From Rhodopirellula sp. P2 (GTDB lineage Bacteria; Planctomycetota; Planctomycetia; Pirellulales; Pirellulaceae): 64,000 nucleotides of DNA. Where the stretch lies: assembly GCF_028768465.1 (NCBI RefSeq), contig NZ_CP118225.1, positions 5,189,001 through 5,253,000 on the forward strand, in the 5' to 3' direction. This document shows positions 20,627 through 31,000 of this stretch, piece by piece. The position numbers and the translations under genes are program-made. Under the pieces are notes generated by a model, which was not told where the DNA came from, ran no database searches, and was given only the letters and a program-made list of their open reading frames with translations. Every line of letters starts with the position of its first letter. The first letter of the stretch is position 1.

Positions 20627-20667
20627 TAAAATGAAAAACGGACGCGGTGATTGTATCACCACGTCCG
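20627..20667 (-). terminator. Rho-independent terminator downstream of gap
   Basis: On the minus strand a 12-bp stem (GGACGTGGTGAT / ATCACCGCGTCC, one G-T position) with a 3-nt loop is followed by GTTTTTCATTTT. It lies between gap and obg and would end the gap transcript. Short repeats containing GCTTCTAGC and GCTAGAAGC flank it on both sides. Confidence 0.85.
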
Positions 20668-20731
20668 AGGAATTCGCTCAAAAAGCTTCTCGCTAATCGC
20701 TAGAAGCTAGTGGCAATCGCCCAAGGCGATC

Positions 20732-21817
<1,086 letters not shown>

Positions 21818-21909
21818 TCACCCAGTCCGCTGCGGGGCGCGGATTATAAGTTTGTCAGTCCAATTTGAAACAGCCCCCGAATCGCTCCCTTGACCTCGAA
21901 CCAACCACG

Positions 21910-22872
21910 ATGACCGATCTGCGGCCCGAAAATCCTGCCTCACCAGCCATCTCGCCGCGCCGGGATCGAGGCGAAACATCCGCCCGAATGGAACAATCCC
22001 AATGGCGCCGCCCGGCCGGCGTCGCGGCTGGAACTTGGCGATATGTGCAACAAGGGTCCATCGCTAGCCACTACGATGCCTTTGTGGCAGACACTCCGCT
22101 CTGCACGCTGGACCAAACGTTCTTGCGCGAAGTGTTCGAATCGATCGATTTGCCACCGCCGACAGCGGGATCCACCGCAGGAGCGCCCCATGAGCCCCTG
22201 CCAAAACTTTTTTCCGCAACCGAGGACTGGGTGCTCGATTTGGGCTGCGGAACGGGGCGAGCGGCCACGGAGTTGTCGCGACTCGGCCGCAACGTGCTCG
22301 CGATTGACCTCTCTCAGCCCATGTTGAACCACGTGGTCGAGCGAGCGAAACGTGCTCAGGCAGAATCAACCGAGCAGCGAACCGGAATGATCGTTCCCCT
22401 GCGAGCCAACTTGGTCCAGCTCGATTGCCTGGCCGACAATTCCGCCGCGGGAGCGGTCTGCCTGTTCAGCACCCTGGGCATGATCCAAGGCCGAGAGAAT
22501 CGACGAGCGGTCCTGTGTCATGCATCGAGGATTGTCCGCCCCGGCGGCAAGTTCTTGCTGCACGTCCACAACCGCTACGCGTCGCTGGCTCAATCGGGCG
22601 GCAAACGTCTGCTCGCCAAGAGCTGGCTGCAATCAATCACCAGCCGCGAACACGAATTCGGCGACGCCACCTACGCCTACCGAGGCCTTCCCGACATGTT
22701 CCTGCACCGCTATTCGCGACGAGAACTGGTCGCGGATCTCAACAGCAGCGGTTGGCAGATCAGCCAGATACACCGACTGTCACTCGACGGATCCGCCACG
22801 ATGGAAGAAAGCCCTACCAGCCGATTCCAAATCGCCGGGGGCTACTTGGTGGAGGCGGTCAGCGGCCAGTAG
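21910..22872 (+). CDS. Class I SAM-dependent methyltransferase
   Basis: This 320-residue cytoplasmic protein has a Rossmann methyltransferase core: motif I VLDLGCGTGRAATEL, followed by LAIDLSQPMLNHVVERAK (acidic residue at the end of beta-2), NLVQLDCLAD and the ASRIVRPGGKFLLHVHNRYA post-motif. The N-terminal ~90 residues have no clear match except VQQGSIASHYDAF, a pattern common at the start of such enzymes. The ATG at 21910 is preferred over a TTG at 21865. The substrate cannot be predicted. It is divergent from gap. Confidence 0.87.
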   Translation: MTDLRPENPASPAISPRRDRGETSARMEQSQWRRPAGVAAGTWRYVQQGSIASHYDAFVADTPLCTLDQTFLREVFESIDLPPPTAGSTAGAPHEPLPKLFSATEDWVLDLGCGTGRAATELSRLGRNVLAIDLSQPMLNHVVERAKRAQAESTEQRTGMIVPLRANLVQLDCLADNSAAGAVCLFSTLGMIQGRENRRAVLCHASRIVRPGGKFLLHVHNRYASLAQSGGKRLLAKSWLQSITSREHEFGDATYAYRGLPDMFLHRYSRRELVADLNSSGWQISQIHRLSLDGSATMEESPTSRFQIAGGYLVEAVSGQ

Positions 22873-22899
22873 AGAGGAACGTTTGCTCGCGCAAAATCG

Positions 22900-23553
22900 C
22901 TAAGCAACGGCGTTCTCAAAACGCTTGCGTCGCACACGCCGAACACCCGCCACGCCCAAGCCAACACCGAGGAACGCCAGGGAGGTTGGTTCGGGGACTG
23001 CGGTGACGACGATGTTGTCGAATTGGTGAGTCGGAAGAGCATCCCAGGAGACAGCCGACAACTCTTCGAACCCCAAACCCGCGAATGATAATGAAACAAA
23101 CTCGTTGTCGGTAATGCCTGAGGCACTCAAGGTCTCCGTGACAATTCCGCTACCATCCGCAAGGGTCCCCCTAAACTCAATGCTTATTGTACTAACGCCA
23201 CCGTTTTTGTTCAGCTTTGCAATGTCGAGCGATGTCAGTGCGAAAGGATCTCCTGCGATGTTCGTCAAGGTAACAAAACCGAAGGGAACATCGCTTTCGA
23301 ACAACGCGACGTTGGTATCGGTGGGGAGTCCAACATAATTGGTATTTCCAGGCTCTAAATAGCTGAGTTCGGTACCAGTGATTCTGAACCCTTCCTCATC
23401 GTAGACAACGCCAGTTCCCGCCAGCTCTTGGTCAGAGCCTGGAGTCAGAAGATCGTCAAAATCAAGAACCACCGCGGCCTTGGTCGTTTCCAAGTTACCG
23501 ACAAGCGAGCAACCAAAAATAACTGCGAAATAAAAATGTCTACTAATGAACAT
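22900..23553 (-). CDS. PEP-CTERM sorting-domain exported protein
   Basis: This 217-residue secreted protein has a signal peptide at the ATG at 23553 (FISRHFYFAVIFGCSLVG) and a beta-rich body without known catalytic motifs. It ends in a PEP-CTERM tripartite tail: VPEPTS, a hydrophobic helix LAFLGVGLGVAGV and the basic RRVRRKR. Such proteins are processed by an exosortase and linked to exopolysaccharide or surface structures. Base composition is more A+T-rich and codon use differs somewhat from neighbours, which suggests lower expression or transfer. The frame can be read upstream to 23718, but that part is not protein-like and contains a 9-G tract. Confidence 0.85.
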   Translation of the reverse strand: MFISRHFYFAVIFGCSLVGNLETTKAAVVLDFDDLLTPGSDQELAGTGVVYDEEGFRITGTELSYLEPGNTNYVGLPTDTNVALFESDVPFGFVTLTNIAGDPFALTSLDIAKLNKNGGVSTISIEFRGTLADGSGIVTETLSASGITDNEFVSLSFAGLGFEELSAVSWDALPTHQFDNIVVTAVPEPTSLAFLGVGLGVAGVRRVRRKRFENAVA

Positions 23554-23740
23554 AGGGCGCTCGTTAAGCGTGATAATTTGATCAGGACTCGAGGAAAAAA
23601 ACCTCGGGAAGTCTGACTTGTCTCCGGTTGCAACGGAGTTTACTCCGATCAAAAGAGCGGGGGGGGGTTGGTTTCCACCGTTTTTCGCGAAATTTATTTC
23701 GCTGCTTGAAAATATCACTCGTGAGCGACTCCGAGCAATG

Positions 23741-24430
23741 TCATTCCTCCCGGAACCGGTACCCGATTCCCCGCACGGTTTCCACTAAATCGGCGTGTTC
23801 GTTCATTTTTTTGCGGAGGGCTCGGACGTGGACGTCGATGGTTCGCTCCAGCACCATCGTGTCTTCTCCCAGGGCGGCGTCGACCAGTTCGCTGCGGTCG
23901 AAGGCTCGGCCGGGCTGACGGATCAGCGTGTCCAGCAACCGAAACTCGCTCTTGGTTAGCTTGACCGCTTCCCCCTCGATCGTGGCGACAAAACGCCGGC
24001 GATCGACGGTCACGCCGCATCGCGAAATCGAGTCGGCGTCGTCCATGCTGGGCTCGCGGCGACGCAGCAAGGCCTTGATTCGCTGCAGCAGGACTTTGTA
24101 GCTCTCCACTGGTTTGACGACGTAATCGTCCGCTCCGACCGCGAATCCGACGACTTGATCGGACTCTTCGCCCAAGGCACTGAGCATCAAAATCAGCGTG
24201 TCTTTCGTGGTCGCATCGGATCGCAATTGCTTGCAGACTTCCACGCCGCTCAGGATTGGCAGGTCGACGTCCAACACAACCACATCGGGCAGATACAGCT
24301 TGGCTTGGTTGAGAGCCTCTCGTCCATCGGCAGCTCGATAGACCTCGTAGCCAGCTCGTTTGAGCTGGTACTCCAGCGTTTCCACTAATGGCCGGTAATC
24401 TTCAACGATGAGAACTTTGGTTTTTGACAT
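23741..24430 (-). CDS. OmpR/PhoB-family response regulator (orphan)
   Basis: This 229-residue transcription regulator has a receiver domain with the acidic pair ED (10-11), phospho-acceptor D54 (VVLDVDLP) and the conserved K106 (VVKPVE). The winged-helix DNA-binding domain contains LTKSEFRLLDTLIRQPGRAFDRSELV and the ERTIDVHVRALRKKM recognition helix. No histidine kinase is adjacent on either side, so its partner must be encoded elsewhere. The PEP-CTERM gene starts 187 bp downstream on the same strand and might be co-transcribed, but this is only positional. Confidence 0.95.
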   Translation of the reverse strand: MSKTKVLIVEDYRPLVETLEYQLKRAGYEVYRAADGREALNQAKLYLPDVVVLDVDLPILSGVEVCKQLRSDATTKDTLILMLSALGEESDQVVGFAVGADDYVVKPVESYKVLLQRIKALLRRREPSMDDADSISRCGVTVDRRRFVATIEGEAVKLTKSEFRLLDTLIRQPGRAFDRSELVDAALGEDTMVLERTIDVHVRALRKKMNEHADLVETVRGIGYRFREE

Positions 24431-24661
24431 TCGTCCGCAGGCTGCGTTTTAAGAGGAGATTCATGTCTTCCAGTTGGCGTGTAGTTTCGTGGAAGAGGCG
24501 AAGTTTGGCACCACCCACAAACCGCCGTTTCGTTGAAGGTTTGATGAAGATCTGATTCGGGAATCCAGAGTCGATGGATTCGGCACACAAAATCAGATCC
24601 CAGCGGCCTCTTCGGGGCATCTTACCGAACCCTGATCTTATCGAATCCCAGCACGCTGGTT

Positions 24662-25438
24662 TCACGACAGCTTAAAAAATCGCCTTGCGTTGGCGGTCGT
24701 TGCCTCCGCCAAGGTCGAGGTTGGCACATTCCGCACATCCGCCAAACAACGCAGGATGTGTTCCACCCGAGCGGGCTCGTTGGGGCGTTTGCCCCGCAGC
24801 GGTTCGGGCGACAAATACGGCGAATCGGTCTCGATCAGCAGGCGATCCTCGGGAACCCGTTTGGCGACCTCGCGAAGATCGTCGCTCTTTTTGAACGTGA
24901 CCATCCCCGCAAAGCTGATCATCAGCCCCATGTCCAAGCAACGCTCGGCCAGCTCCCAATCGCCAGTGAACGAGTGCATCACGGCGGCCGGGAGTTTCGT
25001 TTGCCGCGCCAACTGTTCCGCGATCAGTTCGCCGCTTTCACGCATGTGGATGACCATCGGCAGGTTGGCTCGACAAGCCAGATCGATGTGTTGGTCAAAA
25101 GCGACCTGTTGCTGCTCGATCGGTGTGTCGTCCCAGTAGCAATCCAGCCCGGTTTCTCCGATCCCGCGAACTCCCGGAGCCGTCGCAAGCTTTTCAATCT
25201 CCGCGAAATCACCCGCGGAGGATTCAGCCACCGAGTTGGGCTGGATTCCGACCACAGCATGAATCATCTCGGGGAACTCGGCTGCCAACTCAACCGCTCG
25301 GCGGCTGGTCGCCAGATCGATTCCGATCACGCCGACGCCAACCACGCCGGCCTGACGAGCACGCTCGACCACTTCGGCAACGTTGTCGTTGAAGTCCTTG
25401 GAATTCAAATGGGCGTGGGTGTCGAACAAGGGATTCAT
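24662..25438 (-). CDS. tatD: TatD-family hydrolase (metal-dependent DNase)
   Basis: TatD proteins are TIM-barrel metal-dependent hydrolases with 3'-5' exonuclease or deoxyribonuclease activity. The 258-residue chain shows the family order: FDTHAHLN at the N-terminus (metal-binding His-x-His), GVIGIDL, GIGETGLDCYWD (Glu ligand), PMVIHMRESG, AVMHSFTGDWELAE and LLIETDSPYLSPEP. All metal ligands appear present. It stands alone; the spacer to the response regulator gene (24431-24661) shows no feature. Confidence 0.94.
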   Translation of the reverse strand: MNPLFDTHAHLNSKDFNDNVAEVVERARQAGVVGVGVIGIDLATSRRAVELAAEFPEMIHAVVGIQPNSVAESSAGDFAEIEKLATAPGVRGIGETGLDCYWDDTPIEQQQVAFDQHIDLACRANLPMVIHMRESGELIAEQLARQTKLPAAVMHSFTGDWELAERCLDMGLMISFAGMVTFKKSDDLREVAKRVPEDRLLIETDSPYLSPEPLRGKRPNEPARVEHILRCLADVRNVPTSTLAEATTANARRFFKLS

Positions 25439-25836
25439 TCAGGTCTCGGATGGATCGATGGCAGAGAACGGTTGGGCGAACGGACGTGCCGCTCATTCTG
25501 TTTCATTTCGCGAGGCTGGGTAGCACCCTGGCAGTGGCCCCTGAAATTTGAATGCCATTCCAACGCCGCTGCGACTCAGGCAATGAGAAGCTGAATCGGT
25601 TGCAGAAAGTCTGACCGTGCTGTCGCTCATATCAGTGCAACGTGTTGTTCACCGCGTCGGCAAGCATTTCGATCTTGTGGCGGCGTGAATCCTCCGATCG
25701 GTGATTCGAAGCTGATACATTGGGGGGCATACCGGTCGGAATCGATGCCTGGATGTCACCCACGTTCACACTGTCCCCGCATCGACGCCCACCCACCAGA
25801 CCGGTCCCGCCTGTGATCCAAGAGGTCTAGCCCAAG
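25439..25836. other. Intergenic region between tatD and sulfatase
   Basis: This is the region between the divergent tatD and sulfatase genes, so it should hold both promoters. I see no conserved structure, repeat or additional gene in it. Confidence 0.5.
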
Positions 25837-27756
25837 ATGTTTCCATTGATGCTCCGTGCCGTCACTTGTTCGTTGGCCATCGCCTTCGTCGCTCCGGTGG
25901 TCGCGCAAGACCAACCTGCGGCAACCAATCCCACCAGCACCGTTCGACCGAACATCGTTTGGATCATGTCGGAAGACAACTCCAAACATTACTTGAAACA
26001 CTTTGACGAAACCGGTGTCGAGACGCCCGCGATCGAGGCCATGGCGGCTCGCGGGATCACGTTCGATCGAGCGTTCAGCAACGCTCCGGTTTGCTCCACC
26101 GCGCGAACGACATTGATCACCGCCTGCTACGGGCCTCGGATCGGGACTCAGTTCCATCGACGGACTGAACTGGCAACGCTGCCGCGAGGCGTCGAAATGT
26201 TTCCGGTTTGGTTGCGGCAATCCGGTTACTACACCACGAACCAATCCAAAGAGGACTACAACGCGAAAAAGCGTTTGCAGCCGTGGGACGACTCTTCGAA
26301 AAAGGCGTCTTGGAAAAATCGTCCCTCCGACGAGACGCCTTTCTTCCACGTTGTCACGTTCGCTGATTCACACGAAGGCAGATTGCACTTCGGCGTCGAC
26401 GCGTTGCAAAAGCCAACCAAGTTCGACCAAAAATCCGTTTCGCTGCCGCCCTACTTTCCAGACACACAGGTCTTCCGCCACACCGCCGCGTTCTATCGCG
26501 ACCGGATGAGCATCATCGACGAGAAAGTCGCCGGGGTGATCGAGCAGTTAACGCAAGCAGGTGAGCTGGAAAACACGTTTGTGTTTTACTTCGGCGACCA
26601 TGGTGGCGTGCTGCCACGCGGCAAGGGCTACATCTATGAATCCGGCCTCCACGTGCCACTGGTTGTTCGTGTTCCCGAAAACTATCGCGGCTTGGTGGAT
26701 CGCGAGCTCGGATCTCGCACCAAAGGATTCGTTTCATTCATCGACTTTGCCCCCACCGTTCTGAATCTGGCTGGCGTTCCGCTGGACGAAGCCGGGCCAA
26801 TCGATGGCAAAGCTTTCCTGGGGAAACACACCGATGCGACCGAAGTTGACTCGCGAGACACCACGTTTGGCTACGCCGACCGGATGGACGAAAAGTACGA
26901 TCTGGTTCGCTCGGTTCGGGTTGGCGACTGGAAACTGATCCGGTCCTTTGAATCCTTCCAACCCGACGCGATGTGGGCGGACTACCGCTACAAGATGCTG
27001 GCCTATCAACAGTGGCGAGCTCGATACCACACAGGCAAGCTCAACGCCGTTCAAAGCCAGTTTTTCAAACCGCGTCCACCCGAGTTGCTGTTCAACTTGG
27101 CGGACGATCCGCACGAAGTGAACAACTTGGCCGGAGATCCCCTGCACGGCGATCGTCTGACCGAATTGCGAATGACGTTGACAGAGCATTTGAAGCGGAC
27201 GAACGACCTGGGCTTCTTGACCGAAGCCGGCATGCTAAAAATCCTGGACGAACCGGTCGCCAATGGCAAGCGATTGTCGCAAGAGATTGCCCGCTACATC
27301 GACACCGCCAACATCGCAGTCATGCCCTGGGATCAAGCCAACAAAGCCTTGCTGTCCGCGATCAACAGCGGCGACATGCTCCAGCGATACTGGGCCTTGG
27401 TCGCGGCAAGTTCCATCGCGGCATCCAACCGCTCAGCGAATCTGGACATGGCCGCCGACGACACCTTTCTCAAATTGGTGCGTCGCCGGGCACTCGATCC
27501 CGAGCCGTTGGTTGCCTCTCGCGCCGCCCAGCTCGCCGCAATTTTGCAAGTCGAGGATCCGCGGCCTGTTTTTCAACGCACCTTGCAACTCAGCCAATCG
27601 TCCACCGAAGCCCTGCAAATCTTCAACATGGTGCGGCACGTCAACGCCTTGCCGGGCACGCCCTATCCGATGGGTTCGAAATTGTTCCGATTGCCGTTTC
27701 AGCCAGCTCCCCAAGGTTTGATTCAACAGCATCTCGATCACTTGGACCTGCCCTAG
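25837..27756 (+). CDS. Secreted sulfatase with atypical CSTAR active-site motif
   Basis: This 639-residue exported protein has a signal peptide (cleaved near VVAQD) and an alkaline phosphatase-like sulfatase domain. The start PNIVWIMSEDNS supplies metal-binding acidic residues. The formylglycine region NAPVCSTARTTLITACYGPRIGTQ has C86, and FYFGDHGG supplies the second metal/His site. The consensus CxPxR is replaced by C-S-T-A-R, with Thr in the Pro position. The C-terminal ~170 residues (after the LFNLADDPHEVNNLAGD motif) form a helical, HEAT-like extension. Desulfation of algal or animal polysaccharides is the general expectation for such planctomycete enzymes; the exact substrate is unknown. 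No maturase gene is adjacent. Confidence 0.92.
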   Translation: MFPLMLRAVTCSLAIAFVAPVVAQDQPAATNPTSTVRPNIVWIMSEDNSKHYLKHFDETGVETPAIEAMAARGITFDRAFSNAPVCSTARTTLITACYGPRIGTQFHRRTELATLPRGVEMFPVWLRQSGYYTTNQSKEDYNAKKRLQPWDDSSKKASWKNRPSDETPFFHVVTFADSHEGRLHFGVDALQKPTKFDQKSVSLPPYFPDTQVFRHTAAFYRDRMSIIDEKVAGVIEQLTQAGELENTFVFYFGDHGGVLPRGKGYIYESGLHVPLVVRVPENYRGLVDRELGSRTKGFVSFIDFAPTVLNLAGVPLDEAGPIDGKAFLGKHTDATEVDSRDTTFGYADRMDEKYDLVRSVRVGDWKLIRSFESFQPDAMWADYRYKMLAYQQWRARYHTGKLNAVQSQFFKPRPPELLFNLADDPHEVNNLAGDPLHGDRLTELRMTLTEHLKRTNDLGFLTEAGMLKILDEPVANGKRLSQEIARYIDTANIAVMPWDQANKALLSAINSGDMLQRYWALVAASSIAASNRSANLDMAADDTFLKLVRRRALDPEPLVASRAAQLAAILQVEDPRPVFQRTLQLSQSSTEALQIFNMVRHVNALPGTPYPMGSKLFRLPFQPAPQGLIQQHLDHLDLP

Positions 27757-28091
27757 CACCGCATCGACGAAATCACGCGATCGTCCGATGACGCCATTCA
27801 TTGCCAACAACCAATGAATGGCGTCACCTCCGGAACCTTTTTGGCCGCCCACTGATCCAACAACGTTGAATCGCGAAAATCCCCTGTTGATGTTTCACGT
27901 CCTGCAACATTCACTGGGGGCAGTGGTGTATCACTTTTTCTCTGCGTGAGCCGATTGTTGCTGCGGTTGTCGCCCCTGCGGTCGTCGCCAGCCAATGAAC
28001 GGTTGCAGCAGAAAGAAACGTCCGCCGCTTCCGATGCGACTCGGGGTCGTCCCGCCGTCATCCCACCTCTTGTCTCGTGAATCCCCAACCC
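27757..28091. other. Intergenic region between sulfatase and PVC heme-binding protein
   Basis: Apart from the perfect hairpin at 27789-27826, listed separately, nothing is recognised. It probably holds the promoter of the next gene. Confidence 0.5.
27789..27842 (+). terminator. Likely terminator hairpin after the sulfatase gene
   Basis: A perfect 15-bp stem (TGACGCCATTCATTG and its complement at 27812-27826) with an 8-nt loop lies 30 bp after the sulfatase stop. The first T-run (five T) begins about 12 bases after the stem, so it is not a textbook terminator. Confidence 0.55.
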
Positions 28092-31000
28092 ATGACAGTT
28101 CCCCGCACCTTGTTCGCCACTGTGGCGATGTTGTTTGTCTGTTCGTCGGCGAGTCTCAGCGTGGCGCAAACGCCTGCGTTGGAACTCCAACCGGGAGACC
28201 ACGTCTGCCTGATCGGCAACGCGTTGGGCGAACGGATGCAGCATGAGAATCACTTCGAAACCCAGCTTCACGCGGTCCGCCCGGAATTGGATCTCACCGT
28301 CCGCAATCTGTGCGTCCCCGGCGATGAACCCAAAATCCGGTTGCGAAGTTTGGATTTCCGATCGCCTGACGATCATTTGACGCACAGTGCCGCGGACGTC
28401 GTGCTGATGTTCTTTGGTTACAACGAATCCTACCGTTTGGCGGCAGGACTCGACGACAAGAAAGTGCTGCGGGATTTCGCGGACGAACTGGACGAAGTGA
28501 TCCGGCACACTCAATCGCAGGTCTACAACGGCAAGACCAGTCCTCGGATCGCCGTGATTTCGCCGATCGCGTTCGAAGAGACCGGTGACCGCAATTTGCC
28601 GAAAGCCGAACCTCGAAACCGAGCCCTCAGCAAGATCACACGGACCATGCGAGCCGTCGCGGATGAACGGGGAGTCACGTTTGTCAATTTGTTCACACCC
28701 ACCAAGGAACTGTTCGAACAGGATGCTCGCCGATTGACGCTGGATGGCGCTCACCTGAATTCGAATGGCTACGCGGCGCTCGCTCCCATTTTGGTTCGCG
28801 GCTTGCTTGGTGAAGTCGAGGTGCCCGAACAAGCGAACCCCGAATTGCTGGCTGCGGTCGCTGACAAAAACTTCCACTGGTTCAATCGCTATCGCGCCGT
28901 GAACGGTTTTTCGATCTACGGCAAACGAGGAACCGCAGGCAGCGACGGCACGTACAACAACCGTTCGGTCATGAATCGCGAACTGGAGATCCTTGATCAT
29001 ATGACTGCCAACCGCGACGCCCGTCTCTGGGCGATCGCAGACGGCAAGGCAATCACGGCCCCCATCGACGATTCCAACACGCTGCCGTTCATCATTCCCA
29101 AAACCAACGTGGGTGGGCCCAATGATCCAAACGCGAAACGTGGCAAGCTTGGATCACTCGAATACCTGACCACCGACGAACAGCTCAAGACATTCTCGCT
29201 TCCCGATGGTTACGAGATTCAATTGGTGGCATCGGAACAACAGTTCCCCGAACTGGCCAATCCGGTCGCGTTGGACTTTGACGCCCAAGGACGCCTGTGG
29301 GTTTCAACCATGCCCAGCTACCCGCACTGGCAACCCAAGTCACCGATGGATGACAAACTGCTGATCTTGGAAGACACCGACGGCGACGGCACCGCGGACG
29401 AATGCAAAACGTTTGCCGGCGGATTGCACCAACCCACCGGTTTCGAAATCGGTCGTGGCGGTGTCTATGTCGGCGGGCAACATGACATCTACTTCCTGGA
29501 AGACACCGACGGGGACGATGTCGCTGACAAACGCACACGAGCGATCATCGGGTTTGACACCGCCGATTCGCACCACGGGTTGGCAGCGTTCGACTTTGGT
29601 CCGGGCGGACAACTTTACGCCCAAGAAGGCACGTTCAAATTCACGCAAATCGAAAGTCCCTATGGCTTGACACGAAACTTGGAAGGTGGGGTTTTCCGAT
29701 ACGATCCAACCACTCAAAAATTTGGGGTCCATGTCAACTTTGCATTCGCCAATCCATGGGGATTTGCGTTCAATGAGTGGGGCCAAGATTTCATTGGTGA
29801 CGCGTCGCCCGGCAAAAGCTACTGGGCAACCGGCATCAGCACCCGTCTGGACTATCCCCTCAAACACCCCGGTGGCTCTCAACATCGTCGTGTTGCAGGG
29901 GAGCAAGGATACGACGACGGATTGGTCGACTACCAAACATTCTATCCCAAACGCATTCGGCCACTGGCAGGCTGCCGCTTTCTCAGCAGCGAACATTTCC
30001 CCGACGACTTGCAAGGCAATTTTTTGGTGACCAACGTCATCGGGGACCGAGCCGTGCTTCGCCACAAAGTTGTTGAAAAGGACTCGGGATATGAGGGCAC
30101 CGAAGAACCGATGTTGGTCGGAGGCGGGGACGGAAATTTCCGCCCGGTCGACATCGAGATCGCTCCCGACGGTTCGCTCTACATCATCGATTGGCACAAT
30201 GCATTGATCGGTCACCTGCAACACAACTTGCGTGACCCCAGTCGTGATCACAGTCACGGGCGAATCTGGCGTTTGACTCACAAAGACCGTCCCTTGGTCA
30301 ACCTCCCCGTGATTGCAGAAACCAGCACCGAGGATCTGATCGATCAACTGTGCTCCGCAGTCGGCCGGAAGAACCAACGTCACGCTTACCGTGTCCGTCG
30401 TGAATTGCATGCTCGACCAACCGACGAGGTCCTCTCGGCTGCGAAAGCCAAACAGGACGCTTGCTTGGCGACCGCAGACGACGATCATGATCTGCTGGAA
30501 TTGCTGTGGCTGCATCAAGCTCACAACCAGGTCAACGAAGAACTGCTGACCGAACTACTCAACAGCGACAATCATCGAGCCCGCAGTGCCGCCACACGCG
30601 TGCTGTCCTACTGGGCCGACCGAATCGACGACAGTCCCCAACGCTACGAGACCTTGGTGGCCGACGAACATCCGCGAGTTCGAATCGAAGCTCTGCGTGG
30701 GATCTCCTATGCCGTCGGCGAACCGTGGGCCCTGGACGACCAAGATCGCTTGATCCGCGCCGCCTTGCGGGTGATGGAAATGCCGATGGACCACTATCTC
30801 GAATACGCTCTCGAAGAAACCATGCAGCGGTTCGAACAAGTCATCGCCAGCCGCGCACCGTACTTGCCCAAAACCGCCGCCCCGTCCGGCGACCATGCCG
30901 ACTCTCATCCCGGGCACAATCACGCAGCGCACATCGGCCCGATGGCGGCCTACGCGGTCGCTGGCGTCCACTTGTTGACGGACCCCGGAGCGACCTTTGA

